Of a stretch of DNA of 64,000 bases, positions 44,141 through 58,710 are shown in pieces. Positions within the stretch are counted from its first letter, which is position 1, and every line of letters starts with the position of its first letter. The DNA is from Entrophospora sp. SA101 (lineage: Eukaryota > Glomeromycota > Glomeromycetes > Entrophosporales > Entrophosporaceae). A program made the translations under genes and the position numbers. The notes under the pieces are model-generated. The model was not told the origin of the DNA and searched no databases. It saw only the letters and a list, made by a program, of their open reading frames with translations. The DNA lies in contig CAUDNR010002413.1 in the NCBI GenBank assembly GCA_958430865.1, forward strand, positions 1 to 64,000. The letters run 5' to 3'.

Positions 44141-45716
44141 ATGAAAAGGGCTAATACTGAAAGTAGTAGTAAAGAGGTAGCCTTATTCTCGCATTTAGAA
44201 ATTCCTAAAGAACTAAATACAAGTTTGGCGCCTAAAGAAGTTCATCCAGCTGTATTAGTTCTTGGTTTACAATTTGCCGAATTCAAAATATGTGGAGCTA
44301 ATGCTCGTTGCATTGCAACACTTACTGCTTTTAAAAAAGTAAAATAAAATTTAAATTTAAAAAAATTATATCTCCCGTGTACTCTTTTTTAATAGAATAG
44401 CCTATCATTTTATTTTTTTCAGGTAATTCAAGATTATAAGACACCAGCAGGTTACACCTTATCACGTCATCTACCTACACATCTTTCACCTCAAATAAAA
44501 TATTTGGTGAAAGCACGTCCATTATCAGTGGGTATGGGCAACGCTATTAGATACCTTAAGTTGGAAATCTCAACAATGAATATTGATATATCAGATGACG
44601 AAGTAAATAAATAAATATTTATTTATTTTTATGGTTGATTGGTCATTTGATTGATTTGAATTTCATTAGTCAATCAATTATATATTATTATGTAGGCAAA
44701 AATTGCATTATGTGACAAAATCGATAACTTTATTCGCGATCGTATAACAGTCGCTGATACAATGATTGTTGAATATGGGTTACAAAAAATTCAAGATGGT
44801 GATGTAATATTAACATATGCAAGGTATTCTATTTATATATGTGTATATATATATGCATATAGAGTGATGTTTACATTAATATTATTTAATTAGGTCATCA
44901 GTTGTACAAGCATTGTTATTAGAAGCAAAAGCAAAAGGAATAAAGTTTAGAGTCATCATTATAGATTCTCGACCAAGATTAGAAGGTGATAAATAATAAT
45001 TAATAATTAAATTAATTAATTATATATGTATATTTTGTCATAACTTCTTTGTTTATTTACTTTCAGGTAAAAGACTTTTAAATAAATTGGTAAACGTGGG
45101 AATCAATTGCACATATGCTTTTCTTCATGCACTTGGATTTGTATTAAAAGATGTTTCAAAAGTTTTTCTTGGTGCAAATGCTTTCATGTCAAACGGAACA
45201 CTTTACTCGCGTGTTGGCACTGCATTGGTAGCAATGATGGCTAAAGGAAAAGATATTCCAGTTATCGTATGTTGTGAAACCTATAAATTCACTGACAAAG
45301 TACAATTAGATTCTTTTGTGACTAATGAACAAGGTATTATTAAACTAAAAAAATTTAACTTAATTTATTAATTAATCAGTTGGATGTGAATGAATTGATT
45401 AATCATTATTGTTTGTTCGTTTATTTAGCACGCCCTGATGAATTAATTAATACTTCCACCTGTTCAATACCAAAATCTGGTTCATTGAGTGATTGGCTTC
45501 AAAAACCAGATTTAAAATTATTAAACATCTTGTATGATTTGACACCTTCAAAATACATAACAACTGTTATCACTGAAGTTGGAATGATTCCATGTACAAG
45601 TGTTCCTGTGGTAACTATCAAGCTCTATTTTCCTTTTTTTTTTTTTAAGATAATTTCACAAATTTATTTATTAATTAAATTTTCTAATTCCATAGATTTT
45701 AAGAGAAATAAAATAA
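44141..45716 (+). CDS. GCD2: eIF2B delta subunit, copy 2
   Basis: The same seven exons as at 7029-8604, shifted by 37112. I see no difference in the coding sequence. Two intact, identical copies of a single-copy housekeeping gene are unusual and bear on whether the duplication is real. Confidence 0.92.
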
Positions 45717-45977
45717 ATAATTTTTTTATATATATTCGAACGGTGTATATAAATTTATATATATGTAAATAATAAAATATTTCATATAAGTTATATAATT
45801 GTAATTTTATATTTATTTCTCTTTATTTTTTATTTATTTATATTAATTAATAGTAGTAATAAGTTTTAATTAATCTCAAAATAAGTTCAAAGAATTATAA
45901 TTAAAATATTAAAGAATTCCAAATTTTCAAAAGACCTCACCAAAAAATCATAAGAAATCAAAAAAAAAAAAAAGGAA

Positions 45978-48900
45978 TTATTTAAGTTTCATAAATATAA
46001 GATAACATGCCTAATTTTGAGAAAAAAAGAAAGAAATGAATTAGTGCCAAGCTGTTGTTTCAAAAGGACACACATATATATCAAATATAAGAACAATATT
46101 CTTACATGAACAATGGGCAATTGCGATGTTTTCTTTTTGCCTTTATTAATGTTGTCATTATTCTCAATGTTATTATTTTCATCGCCATTAATGTTGTCAT
46201 CAATTTCATCTCCAAGGATGCATTTTTCCTCTTTGTACTCATCAAAAGATGCAATTTTTTTTTTATCTTTAGCAAAACCTTCTGGCACAGTAACAACTAG
46301 CTCTTTCAATGGTAATTTATCCATACTAACAACATTATGAACATCTTCCATTAACAACATACTAAGAGGCCACAATTTATCATCATCTGGTGTTCTAATA
46401 TCCTGAGCACCTATCACTAAAAATCCTGAAGGTGGTAATGTATTGTATGCTTCAATTGCTAATTTCATTATTGTAGTACGATAGATGGGAATATTTCTAG
46501 GGTGTAGTGATGTATTTGGTATGTGTGGTATTACTATTAGTGCTGTTGGTGTCGGTGTTGGTCTTGGTGTACTATTTAAAAGTTTTCCTAAATGTGATAT
46601 ATCATCAGATTCTTCACCAAGATCGCATTTTAATCCCTATTTTTTTTTTTTTGAAATGATAAATGATTAAGTAAATAACTAATAATAAATAAATATAACT
46701 TTCAATTTATTTAATGTTCTATCAAAAGGCCTTTACCAAAGCAAGAAGCATTTTATGATTTTCTTGAATCCTTTTTTGTCTGATTTTTTCATATTCAGGA
46801 ATTTCATTATCATCTTTATCTTGGTCTAGATTTTAAATTAATTAATCATAAATATGAATTTATTTACATCTGACAATAATCTCTACTATAATCATGCATT
46901 TTTATTACCATTAATCATTGATTCCAAATTATCATCAATAACATCATTATTATAATTTCCCTATTGAAACAATTTATCATTATAATTAGGAATGATAATG
47001 GCTATTATTTAACAATAATCACACAAAAGTTTATATATAAAATATTACCTCTAACTTATTATTAAATTTTATATTAATTTCTTCATAATTTGCACAATCT
47101 CTGCCAAATCTTTCAACCTAATAATAACAATATTTTATAAACATTCAATAAATAATTCAAAAACAATTACTAATAATATATATACATACCATCCTTGAAG
47201 TGCAAAGTTGTACAAAGTTGTATTTATCTGATGGTTTAAATGTCCAAGTTGTACCCATAACAACACTTTTACGTGCAATAGGCAAAGTAGGGATTTCTCT
47301 TAAATTTCTTTCATAGGTTACTTGATTTTCCAATATAGAATAATCTTAAAATAATAAGATTATAAAATAAAAATTTAATAAATAACTTATTCAAGTAATT
47401 CAATCAAGTAATTAATTGAATAAATAAAATACCAGGTATTAATAACATTTTGTCGTTCTTTTCTTTATCTGTTTTTCTAAAGGTTGCAATAAATTCATGT
47501 GTAAACATTAAGAAATCATATTGAACACAAAGATATGTTCCTAGTCCAAATGCTTGACAATATCTTTGACGTTTTGCAACCTATTAATAATTAATTAAAA
47601 ATTAGTATAATTAAAAATAATCATTTATAAAAAAAAAAATAATTTATTACCAATTCTTCTATTTCAAATCCTTGATTTATATATTGTCTAAATAAATTAA
47701 AGCTGACAGGAACATAAAAACAATGTTCTCTGTTATCACCAATTCCAAGTGTGATCCGTTTTCCAAACTTTAATAATCTATTATTATTTAATATTTTTTT
47801 TAAATAAATTTATAATTTTTTAAAATAAAATAAATACATTTTAGCTTCTACCTCCATGATTCCTCAATAACTTTACTCATCTCTATTGCAAATTCTTTGC
47901 AATTTGCAAACCTTGATAAATCTCCATCTATATGTGTTGAATATTCAACACTGAAAAAATTTTATTATATAAATTTAAAACTAAAAAAAAAGTTTTACTT
48001 TTTATTTTATTCAAGTTTTTAACTTACCAATTTTTATATGGAGGATGACTTAATATATGATCAAATGATTCATCCTCAAATATTGCACCTTTTAAACTCC
48101 TTGAATCTGCTTGAAGAATAATTGGTCGATGTTCAGCTGTGATCCCTCGATTTGGTGGAATTGCAAATGAACAATTGCATTGTGACAATGCAACAGCAGC
48201 CTAATAAAAAAATCAATCATTGAACACAAAGCAGATCATTGCTGCTATTACTAAAATTACTAACACCACTACTATTATTTGCTAACTAATGTTAATAACT
48301 TACAGGATTAATATCAACACCAACAAGTCTTTTTGAAAAAAAGAAATAATAATAAAATTCAAATTAATTATTATTATAGACAAATGGTTATTATTAATAA
48401 AATTAATTAATTATTATTATAACATACTTTCTGCAAAGTAGAAAACATTCAATGGCATCAGTCCCTAATATATAAAACATAAATCATTAGTATATGTAAA
48501 ATAAAAATAAAACAAGGAATGAAAAAATTTAATTTATTCAACCTCTTCCAAGGAAATTTGATAAAACCTTGTCGTTCTTTCTAGTATAACGAAGTATGGC
48601 TCTATAATGCATAAATATTAAAAAGTATGAGCAAAAAACTTCAAGGATCAAATTGATTGAGAATTATTGGATATTTGCCTTCGAACTGTTTGTGGAAGCC
48701 ATGTACCATGATAGTCAGTACCACTATGTGTTGCCCCTAAAATTCAAAAATTCAAAATATATATATTTAAAAATCTCTTGAATTAAAAACAGTAATAAAT
48801 AATTAAGTTTAAAAATATATTCATTTACATCTTGGTGCACGACCAGGAATGTCAAAATAAGAACTATCAAATGTTAATGAGAACAATTGATTTTCAGCTG

Positions 48901-51900
48901 GTTCGTAACTATCAAGATACAAAGCATGCGATTCCAAATCATCAAAATTTTTGTCAGAACAAATAGTTCTAGTGAGATATGGTCTATAAATATAATCCTC
49001 GCTACTAGTTATATATTGATTTGTTTCCAAATGTTGCATGTCACTTGCATTATTGTTGTTTATAAGAACTGATTCAAAACATTCTTCACACATTAATACT
49101 CCATTATAACCTATTTTTATGAAAAATTTTGTTGTTTACTAAAAATTCAATTAATCATCAAAATTAATATATATTTTTTTACCTTTCCTCCAACGAGGAG
49201 ATTCTTCTGCCCAACAATATGAACATTGAATTTTTGATCCTTTACCACGACTTGGAAGTGAATTCTTGGTTTTTTTCTTCATTCCTATAATATAAGTGTT
49301 ATTATTATTATCAATATCAAGCTAAAAAAAAAAAAGATTAAATTCATATATTTATATTGATATTATTATTACCAGCTGCACGAGCTTTTTGATTAGCAAC
49401 AGCTATTGTGGCCTGTTTTGTGATTTGGTCATCCTTTATTTTCTTTACAGCTAAACAAACAAAAATTAAATTAAATTGTAAATTAATTAATCAATTAATT
49501 AAATTTAAAAATTCACTGACATGTTTCTTCATAATCATCTTTTGAATGTTGATGATTTTCTGGAAACCTTTCTGCATAGCACTAATTAATTGATTAATTA
49601 ACTAAATTAGTTAGTTATTTATATAAAATATATAGAAATAATAACTTGATTTCTTTCTTTATTTACTTGTTGACATAAATCAAATGAAGTAAAGAATTTA
49701 GATTCGCATGGTTTACAAGTCCACCATTTGTCTGCTTGTAATTCACATGAACAAACATCACATCTATAAACTTCATTATAGTATTCTATTCATAATGTAT
49801 TTTTTTGATTAAAAAAAAATGTTTAAAAATAAAATACAAAAAAAAGTAAATGTTACAAACCTGTTTGAGCATAACGTGATTCATGTGTGGGGCAATAAAA
49901 AATCACACCCATTTCAAAATGTGAAAGGGGTTTTTCAGTACATGCAAGATGATAACTTTTTGCACATTTTGGATCAAAACATCCAATTGTTGCTCCTCTT
50001 TCTTTACATTTTGCACATTTCTAAAAATATACATTAAATAAATTTTTTTAAAAAAAACCATTGTCATATATATATAAACTGTAACTAGTGTTTAATAGCA
50101 TACCATACTTCTGCCTCTTTTCCAAGCTATAGTGATATTATACCATTCATTATTCTTGGTAACATAAACTTCGGGTGAATATTTTGCACAAGCATAATGT
50201 GACCAAAATCTTTTTTGTCTTTCACCATGTCGTGTATAAATATTTGCAATAAATGGATAAGGACCAATGAAGTTGCCTAGCTGATTAGGATCATCATCAT
50301 TACAGAAACAACATATCTTACGTGAGCTCCAAGCTTTAAGGTAAAGATATCCCATATCATTCTCAATTGGTATGTTGCTATTTAATATTTCAAGATTTTC
50401 TTCAGTGTAAGTTGTGTCACAAGTATCCTTATCAAATGTTGAAATTACTTCTCCCTTCGATGACATTTTAATAGCATCATCATCTATGATTGACTGTACT
50501 GCAAAGGAACAACGAGGATGTTCATGATAATTTGGAAATTGATGCCCATAGCACCTAACAAATAAATTATTAATTAATAGATATTACAATAATAATTAAT
50601 AAATTTATTGATTAAAAAAGTTATGCTAACCATGCGCAAAGTTCAAAACTCCTATAATCATTTCCTTCAGAAGGTGATTCACAATAAGTGCAGTAATATC
50701 TGTTGGAGAGCATAGTTTTTATAAATAACAAATAACACAAAGTTTGGCAATTTTAATATATATTTACCTGAATTGTTTAATTATTACATTACATTGATTA
50801 CAATATATACACCATTTATCATTATCTACAAAATTATAAAAAGTACAAGTAAATATTTTATTGTCATCCCTAAACATTACTAGTTTATCAATTACCTTCA
50901 AAACTCCCAATTCGTTCACCATTTACAACAAATTCCAAGTGAGACACCTGATTATTATCATCATTAATATCACATTTGCCACTCTTTCGTTGGTGTCTAT
51001 CTTTTTTATTGATCAAATGTAATGATGATGATATAGCTTTGGAGGAATTTTGATGAGCATAGGTATCAGGTTCCTTAATTATTTGTCTTACACGTAGTCG
51101 ATCACTTGTGATGTCTATCCATTCATCATAAAATGCAGGCACATCATCATAATGAATTAAGATTCTACAACCTTTTGATGCAATTATAGTTGCAGGCATC
51201 CATTCCCTCAATCTATCACGAACTTCAATTTTATTACCTAATTTGAAACGTGTCTTTAACTTTGCAAGAATATTACCATCAGTTAATATTACATCATTAC
51301 GGGCACTACGACGTGTGTTTCTTGCAAAATAAAAATCACTAAAATCAAATGAATCCTCTAAAGGATCTTTAGTGATGAATTGTTCAGTTTGTTTATTTTG
51401 AATATCAGAATTATCAATTGCAGTTTTTAATTTTTTGTGGTTATGATTTGTGTTGTCACTTTCAATTGATGTTAGAGAAGTATTTGACAACCCCTTTTCA
51501 GAATATGTGGAATAATTTGATAGTGAAGGTGATGAAGATGAAGATGGAGATGGAGATTTTGATGAATGAAACAAAGAAGATTGGTTTGCATAATTATTGA
51601 TTAGTTGTTTATTATTTCTTTTTAATAGAGATTTATAAAAATTTTCAGTTTGTTCAATCAATCCCTCATCCTTTTTCATAACATCCAATTTTTTTTGTGC
51701 TTCAACTATTTCTTCAATGGTCATTTCCTTCATTCGTTGACTGCCAGCAGGTATCCACTCATCAAAATAATCACTCCAACCATCAAAGTGTACACGAATT
51801 CGGCCATCTTTAACATCCATCATAGTAGCTGAATACCATCCACCATCACTATAAAACACTTTAACACGTTTATACAACTCAAAACCATATTGAGCACGTC

Positions 51901-52687
51901 GAGAACGAAATTCAATATCATCATCAAATAATGATCGACAATACAAGCATAAATCAAGACTACCAACTTTTTGCACATTCAAATGCAATATTTTACATGA
52001 TTCACATAGTTTTGTTTCTGGCTGCTGTTGTTGCTTATTATTATTATTTTTGGATAAAAGTTGTTTTTGTTTTTCAGCAGCAGGTTTGTTGGATAATTTT
52101 TTTGATTTTATATTATTGATTTTTTTGTTTGCTTTTGTAACTTTTATATTTTTATTACTGGTAATTGTCACATTGTTGTTATTAATTGTAGTATTTCTGA
52201 TAATCCTTGTACTTCTTCTAATTGAATTAATTGAACCTCTATAATCATTATTATTATTATTATTTGTGTTTGTATTTGTATTTTTATTAATGATATTTCT
52301 ATTTCTATTACCAATATTTCTAATATGCCTAATAATACTGCTATTATTGTCATTACATATAACAACTTTAGGATTAATGTCATAATTATTTGCACCAGCA
52401 ATAGCATTGGAATTATTAATTCTAACACTAACTCTATTATCTATTTCATTATTTATATTAGAATTACTATAATTATTACTATTACCTATTCTACTACCAT
52501 TAAAACTATTACTACTAATATTACTGCTACTAAGACTGCTAAGACTGCTAAGGCTGCCAATGCTACTAAGACTACTAGTGCTACTAGCTTCTCCCTCACT
52601 TAATGAGTCTTCAGTTTCGGTCAGAAGGTTACTGCTAAGTGAAGAAGTGTCTGAATCTTCCTCATAAACTCTTTTAATAGACTTCAT
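45978..52687 (-). CDS. Chromatin-reader / DNA amino-methyltransferase fusion, copy 2
   Basis: The same 24-exon model as at 8866-15575, shifted by 37112. All zinc-binding, FLGRGT and SHPPY codons are present. No coding difference was noticed. The intron at about 50040-50103 carries a cluster of about ten substitutions and small indels relative to copy 1, the densest divergence seen in the whole duplicated block outside its left edge. Confidence 0.85.
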
Positions 52688-53642
52688 GGCAAACTTTTTT
52701 TTAGCTTTTTTTTGTACGTATTGTCTATATTGTCTGTCAAATATATAAATTTATGCAAAATTTACGAAAAAAAAAAAAGATTTTCTTTTTTTTTGCATGA
52801 ATTTACAATTTCGTATGTACTCTTAATATATATATAATGTAATAATATATATTATTATTGTATACAGTTATTATTTTAATTATTATTTTTTTTTAACAAT
52901 GAATTAGAACCATCACGGCAAAAAAAAAATATTGGTGTGTGCTACGAGAAAAGCATTTTTTTTTCAATTTGTCAATTTGAAAAGAAAGTTGCAGCTTTTT
53001 TAAACATAAAATTTATGATGAACTTTGACTTGCAAAATAAACGAATTTATTTAAAATTACATAAAACGCGAATATCTTTTAATAAAAAAATTTAATTCAA
53101 AATTAATTAAACATCATATTAGTTATAAGTATACTTGTATTTTTTTCAATTTTAGTTTTTTTTTTAATTTTTTTTATATAGTAGATAATCAAAAAAACTC
53201 AAGTCTGTGTGGTAGAAGTTACACAAACATTAGTAAACAAACGTTATAATAACAAACACCCCTTTTTTTTGATTTTTCTAGCAAATTTACACGATCATAA
53301 CCTCTGACAAATTATTATCGCTTATTTATTTCACATGTTTAGTAAGGAATGAAGAATATTCTCTTTAAAAATTTGCAAGAATTTTAACGGTCTCTTTATA
53401 TTAACATTTATCATCATTTAGCCATTTATTAGAAAATGCCAGCCAGAGGTATATACTCCAGTCCGTGGAGGATATGAACCTACCTCAAATTGAATATTTT
53501 CTAACCTTTTCAATCCCGAGTATCGAACGGCTAAAATTAAAAAAATCCGTGTAACCCTTAATCTGTGATGCATAATAATAACATCTATAAATAAATTGAT
53601 TTTTTTTTTCTATACCTTTGAAATTAAGGATCATCGATTTAA
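52688..53642. other. Intergenic region, copy 2
   Basis: Equivalent of 15576-16529, with one extra A in the run near 53193. The hairpin-like element corresponds to 53446-53486. Confidence 0.45.
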
Positions 53643-53819
53643 ATGCCATCAGCTGCTATGACCAGATTGGTTGAATTGAATTACAGTAAACGATCGACAT
53701 CAATAAGTAATGCTAAGCCTTCTTCTGGGGTTACATTTCTTTTCTCATACCTTGGATGTCAATTTCTTCAAATGAAAACAACATCAATTCCCGCGAGAGT
53801 TATTTCAATACATGGGTAA
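53643..53819 (+). CDS. Small ORF, 58 codons, copy 2
   Basis: Identical to 16530-16706. Unknown, possibly a chance frame. Confidence 0.25.
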   Translation: MPSAAMTRLVELNYSKRSTSISNAKPSSGVTFLFSYLGCQFLQMKTTSIPARVISIHG

Positions 53820-53861
53820 TTAATTTCATAGTAATGGTAATAATAAATAAAAATGATAGAT

Positions 53862-54930
53862 TTATAATTTTATTTTAAAAATTTTAGATTTTCTCTTTGA
53901 TTTTTTATAATCAATAACATCATCTCTAACAACTCGTTTATTATAATAATTGGTATCAGCAGAAGACTCTTGAAGCTTTGTGTTTTTATAATTCCTAACT
54001 AAATAAAATTTCATTAAATCTTGAAATAATTCAGGACTGAGCATCTGTTCATATGGTAAAACACTATTAAAAAATTCTGTTGAAGTCATTGTATAAAATC
54101 TAATTAAAGGAATGAATTTTTCCAATTTGGTTTTTAAAAAGTCAAAATCTTCTGTAGTATAAGCTTCAACACTTTTCTTACTGAAAGTAGTAGGTTCAGA
54201 ATGCTTTGATATTGCCCAATTTATAATATTTTTCCAAATATTCACTTCGTCAACACCAAAATCATTTCTGTTTAATAATAATAAAATTGCTGATTCTGGC
54301 AAACTTGTAAAATTTTTCTCCCTAGATGAATTATCAAATAATAATTGAGAAGGGAATGCGCATATTAAATCCGACCAATAATTTTGTAATTTTTTAAATT
54401 TCTCTGACAAAAAAATTGTTTCAGAAGTTAAAAAAATATTTTCTTCAATATACTCTCTAAATTTTTCAATAATGTGATTTTGTAATTTATCAATTAATTC
54501 GTTATTGTCATCTTTAAGATCAAATTCTTTATAAATAATGAGTAAATCGAAACATTCTTTTGATGTAAATTTTTTTAATTTCAATTCAACCTCATCATTA
54601 ATATATCTAATTATTTAAATTAATTTATTTTTAATAATAATAAAAAAAAGTTAAACATTTAATTAATTAATAAATTAATTAAACCTACTTGAAAATATTT
54701 TTGTAAACCGATAAATTAACATTGTTTTCATTTTTAATTTTAATTTTTTTATCTTTTTCGAATGTCATTGAATTAAAATATGTTGACTCTTTTTTTAAAT
54801 TATCAGAAACTCCCTTAAAAACTCCTAAACCTTCACCATGCCCATCAACTTCAATTATAACATCATATTTGATATCATTTGAACGTTTAATTGTCAAAAA
54901 ATTTGACATTATGAATAAAACAGAGAACAA
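53862..54930 (-). CDS. BTB-BACK domain protein, copy 2
   Basis: Exons 54689-54930 and 53862-54606. One amino-acid difference from copy 1 was seen: Leu for Ile in the tail segment NTK(I/L)QESSAD. Otherwise the two are the same. Confidence 0.8.
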
Positions 54931-55191
54931 ACAAATGTGTGAAACGAAATACTAATACTACTAATTCAAGTGAATAAAACGAATTCTAAAATGATAATTC
55001 TATTTTAGCAAGAAATGTTGTACAGTAAGAATTCTATATTAAGTAAAATTGCCAAAGTACATACAAATTCATCAAATTCATAATTTTTTTTTACAACAAT
55101 AAATTATTTGTCAATGCGTGTTTAATGTCCACGATATTCAAATAAATAAATAAATTTATTAAAAAACCAATCTAACCATCATAATCAACTT

Positions 55192-57500
55192 TTATGTTGA
55201 ACCAATACGAAGTACTCTTACAAATGCATCTAATTCTTCAATTGTAAGATTCATATTTCCAAGTAAATTTTTAAATTTTTCCTTGCTATCAAAACAATCA
55301 TCTGGTGATGATTTTTTAGATGGAAATATATTTTCATGTAATTGTGGAATATCATGAGCCAATCTATAATTATCAATATTAAGTTGCTTTTTACTATTAG
55401 TAATCTGTTTTGAATGAATCGTTTCCAGTATTTCAAATCAATTAATTGATTAATTACTTACGCATAAATAAAAATCGTACATAAAATATTATTTTCTAAA
55501 TCACTCATTACCACGGATGTTGTATCATATTTAAAGGTGCTCATTAGATCAATAAGCTCTCTTTCAACACTAATGGTGATATGCAGATGTTCTTTAAGTG
55601 TTTTAAAACTAAAAAAAAACCATTATTAAAAAATTTTTTTATTAGTTTTATGACAAAAGGAAATAATCTTAAAAAATAATTACTTGATATAAAACAGATT
55701 AAAAATACCATTCCATAATCTTTACAGTAAAGATATTTATTCTCATAAGTTTCACCTCATCAATTTCATAATTTAACCTAAAATCTTCATTATTATTATT
55801 AATTCTATTATTTTCAAATTTTTGATTTTCATCTAAAAAATATTTATTAGCATTAACAAAATATTGTCTTGTATTTTTAGATGTCATTCGATCTAAAGCT
55901 GTCCAAATTTTTCCAAATAATGACATCTCAGTTACTACAGTTCTCTTCTTTTTTTGAACTTTTTTCTGGGGTGTTAAAGGTTTTTCTTCTTGGGGAGTCT
56001 TTTTATTATTAATCATAGTATCATCTTTTGATGTATTCTGTGGTTCTAATTTTTGCATATTTTTTTGAATATCTTTATTATTACTATTATTGTTGTTGTT
56101 ATTATTGTTATTATTGTCATTATTATTATTATTATTACTGTTGTTGTCATTGTTAATGATGTTATTGTTATTGTTTTTACTATTAGGATTTAAATTATGA
56201 TTTTTATGATCTTGATTTTCTTCTTTCTCATCATCAGAATAATGAAACTTTCCATCTATAAACAATGAATTAGCAATTGACATTGCTAGTTCATATGATT
56301 TTTCTTCTTCTTCTCCTTCTCCAACTTTTGTTTTTTGATTTGCATCATTTTTGCTAATTTTTTCACTTTTTTGTAATAAAAATGTTGTTTTGGGTTTCTC
56401 GCCATCACCATCATCAGTTCTGCTTTTTTTATTGTAATCAATACGAAATCCTTCAATAGCATCATAAAAAAATTCTGTATCAGCAGGAATTGATGGATCT
56501 GGTGGATTATTATTATTATTATTATTGTCATTTTCTTTGATTGTCAAGCCAGGAGGAGCAGGTGGTAAATTAGAAAGTATATGTTTAACATATGAACCAG
56601 TGCTACTATTTTTGTTATTATTAGTTGTTAAAGAAGAAGATTTTCCCTTGATAATATTACTGAATATTTTTAATTAATTGTATAATTAATTAATTAAAAC
56701 TTTTCATCAAATTAATTAACAAAATAAAATTATACTTGTTAATGAAATGAGAAAATAAAAATCTAACTGGAATATTTACAACAATTACCTAATATCAACA
56801 TTTAATGGTAAAATATCAATATGTTCCTCCCTCCATACTTCCAAGTTTCTCATATAAATTGGTTCCACGGATAACTGTTTTTCATAATATTTAGATGATG
56901 TATAACATGTCTTTGAACAAAAACATTTTAATTCTGTTATATCGTATATTTTTCTTGTTTGATTAGAAATTCTAAATTGTCCTTTAATTTCCTTTAAAAA
57001 AAATAATAATAAATATCTAATAAATATCTAGCAGATATAAATGACATAAATATATAAATTATTTACTTGACATTTTTTGTCACATATTGGATATCCACAC
57101 AATTTATCTGCATTTCTTTCTTCAATAACTTCTTGATAATGATGTGGGGACATATATTTTGCCTATAAAGATATAAATAGGATATTATATTCACGCCTTT
57201 AATAATAAATAAATAAATAATTATATTTAGTTGTTTTCAAAAAAAAAAAAACTTTACTGCATCACGTAAAATTTCCATATGAACTGTTTCAAATAACTTT
57301 TCTTGCCATTCTGTTATCAATTCTTCATATTCTTTAAGTTTTTCAAGATTTTGTTTAAGATATATTTGTTTTTGAGTTAATTTTCGGGGTTTTTCATTTT
57401 CGCTGCTAGAAATTTTTTTTCCAGAACTATTATTTTTCAAATTATTTTTTTGTCTATATTTCCTTGTAGAAGAATTTTTATTTTCTTGCATCAAGGACAT
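55192..57500 (-). CDS. RTR1: Rtr1/RPAP2 family CTD phosphatase, copy 2
   Basis: Same six exons as at 18079-20387, shifted by 37113, including the poly-Asn tract at equal length. The TCACGTGA box is at 57571-57578. Confidence 0.88.
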
Positions 57501-57627
57501 TTTTAATTTTCTCTCGAAGTTAAAAAATTTTATTTATTTATTATTATATAAAATCACATGAATGATAATTTCACGTGACTTTATAAAATTACATGTAGTA
57601 GTGACTTTTTTTTTTTAAACAAAACTA

Positions 57628-57717
57628 TTATTTTAAATAACCAACAGGTATCATGATTTCATTTGTACGAAGGAATGGTATTGTAAACTACAAAAACATC
57701 ACATGTAAAAGAAAGAA

Positions 57718-57757
<40 letters not shown>

Positions 57758-58710
57758 AAAATATTAGCATATTAATATTATTACACATACTGGTGGATTA
57801 TATCTAGCCAGGACAGGTTTTGCATCTTCATCAACCTTAACATCAGGATCACTAGTCTTTAAAAGTTTTATCAATTCTTTTTGTTTTTGTTCCACAACCG
57901 ATTCCCAAGTAAGTCCTGAAAATTTTTCTACAGCATAAACTTTCTCGGGTACTTTGACAAGCTTTATCCTTTTATCCACTGGCGTCGGCAAATCAGAAAT
58001 ATTCTTATATTTTGAAGGCATCGTAAACGACATTATACATTTTTTCTTTTCAGAATCTGATGATGATGCGTTGTTGGATTCGGTGGTAACTACCGGTGCT
58101 GTCTTTACAACATCAATAATTCATTATTGTTAATATTAATTATTACTTTGCACAAAATGAGTCACATTATAACTGAGTGTATTTTTATTTGCTAATTTAC
58201 CATTTCAACTTGTTGAATATTTGTTTGTACTTTAGTTAAAACTGGCGCAGTCTAATTATTGAAGCAAAATATCAATTAATTGTGTTGGAAGAATAGAAAA
58301 TTTTTCAATGAAATCGTTAATCATCATCATATCATTAATATTTACCATTGCGATTTCTTCTTTATCTAATTCAGTCAAAACTGGTGCAGTCTAATATATT
58401 TTAATTCGTTAGTTAGTTAGTTAATTTATTATATTTTTATTTCCTTTCTGTAAAAAAATAAATTTTTTATTACCATATTAATTTTATTTTGTTGTTCGTC
58501 GTTATTTTCACCATCACTTTTAATATTTTTACCAAAAATGTAATCGGCTAATATGCGAAATCCACCACTTGCACTAGTCATATCACCTTCATATTCGACT
58601 TCTGCCCTGATACAAGCTGGATATTTGCGAATTTCATATTGGGGGGTGGTTTTTAAAACTTGATGTTCAGGTATTTCAGCGGATATTTTACCGAAAACTA
58701 AAGACAACAT
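57628..58710 (-). CDS. SOUL-family heme-binding protein, copy 2
   Basis: Same five exons as at 20515-21597, with the same triplicated MTAPV block and the same (ATT)n length in the last intron. Confidence 0.88.
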